Of a DNA stretch of 44,935 nt, positions 41,847 through 44,935 are shown piece by piece. The notes under the pieces were generated by a model. The model was not told where the DNA came from and searched no databases. It saw only the letters and a program-made list of their open reading frames with translations. The stretch's first letter is position 1; the number at the start of each line of letters is the position of its first letter. This DNA comes from Deltaproteobacteria bacterium (GTDB taxonomy: Bacteria; Desulfobacterota; DSM-4660; Desulfatiglandales; HGW-15), in assembly GCA_016930795.1 (NCBI GenBank), contig JAFGFY010000075.1, positions 1 to 44,935 on the forward strand. Reading direction: 5' to 3'. Both the position numbers and the translations under genes were made by a program.

Positions 41847-44237
41847 ATGAAGAAGATCCAATCGCATATCATTCTTGTCGTGCTTGTGTTGCTCGTCGCG
41901 GCAGCGCTGGCTTATTATCTGTTCAATCCGAATGACCTCTCATTCCGACCTACAGGAGAAGAGGGTTCGGGGTCCTCCGTCTATTCCGGTACGCAGTCCT
42001 GCCGGGAGTGCCATGAAAAATTCTATCAGCTCTGGGCTTCTTCTCATCACGGCCTGGCCATGCAGCCTTTCACGGCAAATCTATTTCAGGAGAACCTAGC
42101 GGTCCAGGACAGGAGCCTGTCGATCGGGAAATACGATTATCGGGTGGAATTTGATGGAAAGCATGGATGGATAAGGGAGAGCGGGTCTGAAGGAGACCGG
42201 AGGTACCCGATCGTTCACGCGATGGGAGGGAAGAACGTCTATTATTTCCTTACTTCCATGGATCGCGGCCGCTTGCAGGTTCTTCCACTGGCCTACGATG
42301 TGAAGAGAAAATCATGGTTTGATATGGCTGCAAGCGGTATCCGCCACTTTCACGATATCGAGGAAGAGACGGTTGGCTGGAAAGACCAGGAATACACCTT
42401 CAATACCTCCTGCTATGGCTGCCATGTCAGCCAATTCGCGCGCAACTATGACCTCAAGACCGATACGTACCATTCCGTCTGGCGCGAACCGGGCATCAAC
42501 TGCGAAGCCTGCCACGGTTCCGCGGTGGAGCATGTTCGCGTCTGCCGCGAGGCTCCTGAAGGCAAGCCTCCCGAGAATCTCAAAATCGATGTGATCTGGC
42601 CGCCGGAATACAGCAGAAAGATGACGAGTGACGCCTGTTCCGTATGTCACGCCAAAGGCGCCCCCTTGACCGTTTCCTATCGCCCCGGAGACGATTTCTT
42701 TGATCATTTCGACCTGGGCGTTCTCGATCACCCGGATTATTACCCCGATGGTCGGGACCTGGGTGAAAATTACACCTATACCCAGTGGCTCATGAGTCCC
42801 TGCGCAGGGTCGGGGCAGGTGGACTGCCTGCATTGTCACACGTCAAGCGGGAGGTATCGATTCACAGGCGATTCTAAGAACAACGCCTGTATGCCCTGTC
42901 ATGCAGCAAAAGTGGAAAACGCGTCCAGTCATTCGCACCATTCAGACGAAAACGGGGGCAGTCTGTGCATTTCTTGTCATATGCCCATGACGGAATTCGC
43001 CCGGATGCGCCGGAGCGATCATTCCATGCTGCCGCCTGCTCCAGTGGCGACGATCGCCTATGGATCCCCAAACGCCTGCAATATCTGTCATATGGAGAAG
43101 GACGCCACCTGGGCCGATGGATGGGTACGTCAGTGGCGGGAAAGGGATTACCAGGCGCCGGTTCTTCACAGGGCTTCCCTGATTGAAGCGGCGCGGAAAC
43201 GCAACTGGCAAAAGCTTCCAGCCATGCTCGAATACCTGGAGAACGAGGACCACGATGCCGTTTTCGCGGCTTCGCTGATCCGTTTGCTCCGGTCCTGCAA
43301 CGACGACCGAAAATGGCCGTCTCTTATCCGGGCCATGGGAGATCCTTCCCCGCTTGTGCGCGCCAGTGCCGCAGAATCTCTGGGCGACCGGATCGACCAT
43401 GCGGCCCTGGAAGCCTTGATCGCTGCACTTGCAGATGAATTCCGGCTGGTGCGCGTCCGTGCGGCCTCCGCCATGGCCGCTATTCCACGCGGTGCGCTGG
43501 ATGCCGGGACCGCGGCGGCCTTTGATAAAGCCGTAGGGGAGTTCAAGGCAACCCTCGATGCCCGTCCGGATCACTGGGCTTCCCACTACAATTTGGGAAG
43601 CTTTTATCTCTCGCAGCGCGACTTCCGTCAGGCCGCGACATTCTTTGAAACGGCGATTCGCCTGCAGCCAAAGGCCCTTCAGCCTTATGTCAATATCGCC
43701 TTCGCCTACAGCGCGCTTGGTTTAAACGATAGGGCCGAACAAAGCCTACGTAGGGCCCGCGCCATGGAGCCGGAGAGCCTGGAGGCGAATCTGAATCTCG
43801 GCCTTCTGCTTGGAGAGATGGGCCGCCTGGAAGAGGCGGGAATGGTTCTGAAGAAAGCCCTGGGACTGGATCCCGAATCCGCCGTAGCCGCCTATAACCT
43901 GGGAGTGATACACGCCCGGCTGGGACGAATGGATTCCGCGGTCGATTCCTTGCGTTATGCTTACAAACTACAGGCGGAAAATCCCCAATACGGCTATTCT
44001 CTGGCTTTTTACCTTGATCAGATGGGAAACACTGCCGATTCGGTCGATATTCTCCAGCGGATCGTGTGGCAGGAAACACCCTATGTCGACGCCATACTCC
44101 TGCTGGGAGAGATTTATATCAAACAGGGAAAGACTAAGGAGGCCCGTACCCTGTATCGACGCGTTCTAGAGAGGGGCCGGCTTTCACCCGAAGAGCGCGG
44201 ACTCCTGGAGAGCCGGATAGTGGCGCTTTCGGAATAA
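41847..44237 (+). CDS. Octaheme cytochrome c with HEAT and TPR domains
   Basis: 796 residues. An N-terminal hydrophobic helix (HIILVVLVLLVAAALAYYLF) is a likely uncleaved anchor, placing the rest in the periplasm. Eight CxxCH heme motifs are seen: C52-REC-H, C189-YGC-H, C219-EAC-H, C264-SVC-H, C327-LHC-H, C348-MPC-H, C374-ISC-H and C411-NIC-H. Residues about 440-580 look like HEAT-type helical repeats (SLIRAMGDPSPLVRASAAESLGDRIDHAALEALIAAL). Residues about 590-796 are TPR repeats. This architecture is seen in multiheme proteins of many anaerobes; the C-terminal repeats probably dock partner proteins. It may pass electrons in the periplasm, but no substrate is indicated. The gene lies between two sulfatase genes. 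Confidence 0.93.
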   Translation: MKKIQSHIILVVLVLLVAAALAYYLFNPNDLSFRPTGEEGSGSSVYSGTQSCRECHEKFYQLWASSHHGLAMQPFTANLFQENLAVQDRSLSIGKYDYRVEFDGKHGWIRESGSEGDRRYPIVHAMGGKNVYYFLTSMDRGRLQVLPLAYDVKRKSWFDMAASGIRHFHDIEEETVGWKDQEYTFNTSCYGCHVSQFARNYDLKTDTYHSVWREPGINCEACHGSAVEHVRVCREAPEGKPPENLKIDVIWPPEYSRKMTSDACSVCHAKGAPLTVSYRPGDDFFDHFDLGVLDHPDYYPDGRDLGENYTYTQWLMSPCAGSGQVDCLHCHTSSGRYRFTGDSKNNACMPCHAAKVENASSHSHHSDENGGSLCISCHMPMTEFARMRRSDHSMLPPAPVATIAYGSPNACNICHMEKDATWADGWVRQWRERDYQAPVLHRASLIEAARKRNWQKLPAMLEYLENEDHDAVFAASLIRLLRSCNDDRKWPSLIRAMGDPSPLVRASAAESLGDRIDHAALEALIAALADEFRLVRVRAASAMAAIPRGALDAGTAAAFDKAVGEFKATLDARPDHWASHYNLGSFYLSQRDFRQAATFFETAIRLQPKALQPYVNIAFAYSALGLNDRAEQSLRRARAMEPESLEANLNLGLLLGEMGRLEEAGMVLKKALGLDPESAVAAYNLGVIHARLGRMDSAVDSLRYAYKLQAENPQYGYSLAFYLDQMGNTADSVDILQRIVWQETPYVDAILLLGEIYIKQGKTKEARTLYRRVLERGRLSPEERGLLESRIVALSE

Positions 44238-44318
44238 CGGTTCTTCTTGACAGACTCATGTAATGAATGCAACAGTATAAGAGCATTGAAAATAATCACG
44301 AAGCGGGGGAATAAAACA

Positions 44319-44935
44319 GTGATCCATAGAGCCGTCATCATAGCATTGAGTGGATTGGCCTTATTAGCCGGGCTGATGGTCGGGTGCGACAGAAAGTCTC
44401 CACGTCCCAATATCCTGCTGATCATCAGTGACGATATCGGCTTTGATGTCACAACCAACATGTATCCGGGCATCATCGACGACCTTGTCAAGCAATACGG
44501 ACCTTCGGGACGCAATCATCCCGAATATAAAATGATCGACGGTCGCCCCGCCTCAACCCCTACACTGAACGCCCTTGCCAAGGGGGGCATGAGGTTTACC
44601 CAGGCCTGGGTGAATACGTTCTGCTCTCCCACACGCACCTCGATACTCACCGGGCTCTATTCCGTCAAGACAGGAGTACTGGACTACATGGGTTACCTAT
44701 CCCAAAACCATCACTCCTTTGTCCGGGACCTGAAGGAAAAGGCAGGATATAGCACCGCGGCATTCGGCAAATGGCATATCGCGGGCCTGGGCGTATATCC
44801 CGGCATGAAGCCCAAGGAAGCCGGGTTTGATCTCTTCCTGGGCAATCTCCATGGTGGTGTCCAGACATACCATGAATGGGATTATCATATCCAGGACAGC
44901 ACTGATCCTCCCGACCAGTACCGCACCGAAAAAGC
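44319..44935 (+). CDS. Sulfatase lipoprotein, 3' end outside window
   Basis: The GTG at 44319 has GGGGGA 8 bases upstream and starts a frame open to the window end (205 codons seen). The signal peptide ends MVGC, with Cys23 predicted lipidated. Then comes RPNILLIISDDIG (metal-binding Asp pair), the formylglycine motif C102-S-P-T-R, TSILTGLYS and FGKWHIAG. It closely follows the sulfatase at 40089 in motif order and wording (GFDVTTNMYPGIIDDLVKQYGPSG against GMDVTTDMYPGIIDDLIEKYGPSG), so the two are paralogues. It lies 81 bases after the octaheme cytochrome gene on the same strand and may be co-transcribed with it. The missing 3' part would be about 330 codons. Confidence 0.92.
   Translation, partial: MIHRAVIIALSGLALLAGLMVGCDRKSPRPNILLIISDDIGFDVTTNMYPGIIDDLVKQYGPSGRNHPEYKMIDGRPASTPTLNALAKGGMRFTQAWVNTFCSPTRTSILTGLYSVKTGVLDYMGYLSQNHHSFVRDLKEKAGYSTAAFGKWHIAGLGVYPGMKPKEAGFDLFLGNLHGGVQTYHEWDYHIQDSTDPPDQYRTEK

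Noticed and set aside
42942-43586. 214-codon open frame opposite the cytochrome gene
   Set aside because: Antisense shadow of the HEAT region; Arg/Gly-rich and without homology features.

Overview
The window looks like an accessory region of a Gram-negative, largely anaerobic bacterium. Desulfobacterota (the former Deltaproteobacteria) is my best guess, and Acidobacteriota or a related lineage is possible. This is an inference from gene content: lipoprotein and Tat signal peptides, a tungsten/molybdenum aldehyde:ferredoxin-type oxidoreductase, a flavodoxin-ferredoxin fusion, a UroD-type methyltransferase, DUF169, an octaheme cytochrome, and an ECF sigma factor paired with a Ser/Thr kinase-TPR protein. 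I see no tRNA, rRNA, CRISPR array, integrase or intact transposase.

Layout. 1-5108 (+): a UGSC-type protein cut by the window edge, two single-domain cupins, two small secreted proteins and a secreted beta-propeller. 5265-8639 (-): kinase-TPR and ECF sigma factor. 8986-12690 (-): SEC-C protein, dimeric-barrel protein, broken UroD gene, flavodoxin-ferredoxin fusion, old-yellow-enzyme oxidoreductase. 12843-22706 (-): periplasmic proteins, a serine hydrolase, FmdE-like protein, DUF8021-like protein, AOR, Tat-exported double cupin, DUF169 protein and a decayed DUF169 copy. 23057-29475 (-): an unknown basic protein, a NylB-like hydrolase, an NTF2-like lipoprotein, a broken four-helix-bundle gene, a degenerate peptidase-TPR protein and an AAA/DUF4143 ATPase. 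29873-32899 (-): lipocalin-like protein, UGSC selenoprotein, broken nitroreductase. 33314-44935 (mixed strands): xanthine-dehydrogenase-like large subunit, UroD methyltransferase, triple NTF2-like lipoprotein, and an octaheme cytochrome-HEAT-TPR protein between two paralogous sulfatases.

The main result is at 30376-32196. Simple ORF calling splits this gene at a TGA, but it reads through as a 606-residue predicted lipoprotein selenoprotein. The TGA falls exactly at the U of a UGSC motif and is followed by a SECIS-like hairpin. A paralogue at 1-1704 shares both domains but has Thr and Arg in place of the Sec and Cys. The two copies therefore form a redox-competent and an apparently redox-dead pair about 29 kb apart, in a region also rich in one cupin family (four domains in three genes) and in molybdo/tungsto-, flavin- and iron-sulfur-type enzymes. 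I infer a partly envelope-located redox or detoxification function but cannot name the substrate.

The region is also eroding. It holds four recognisable pseudogenes, an inverted pair of about 150-bp structured repeats, heptameric tandem repeats in many gene gaps, and long hairpins where genes converge.
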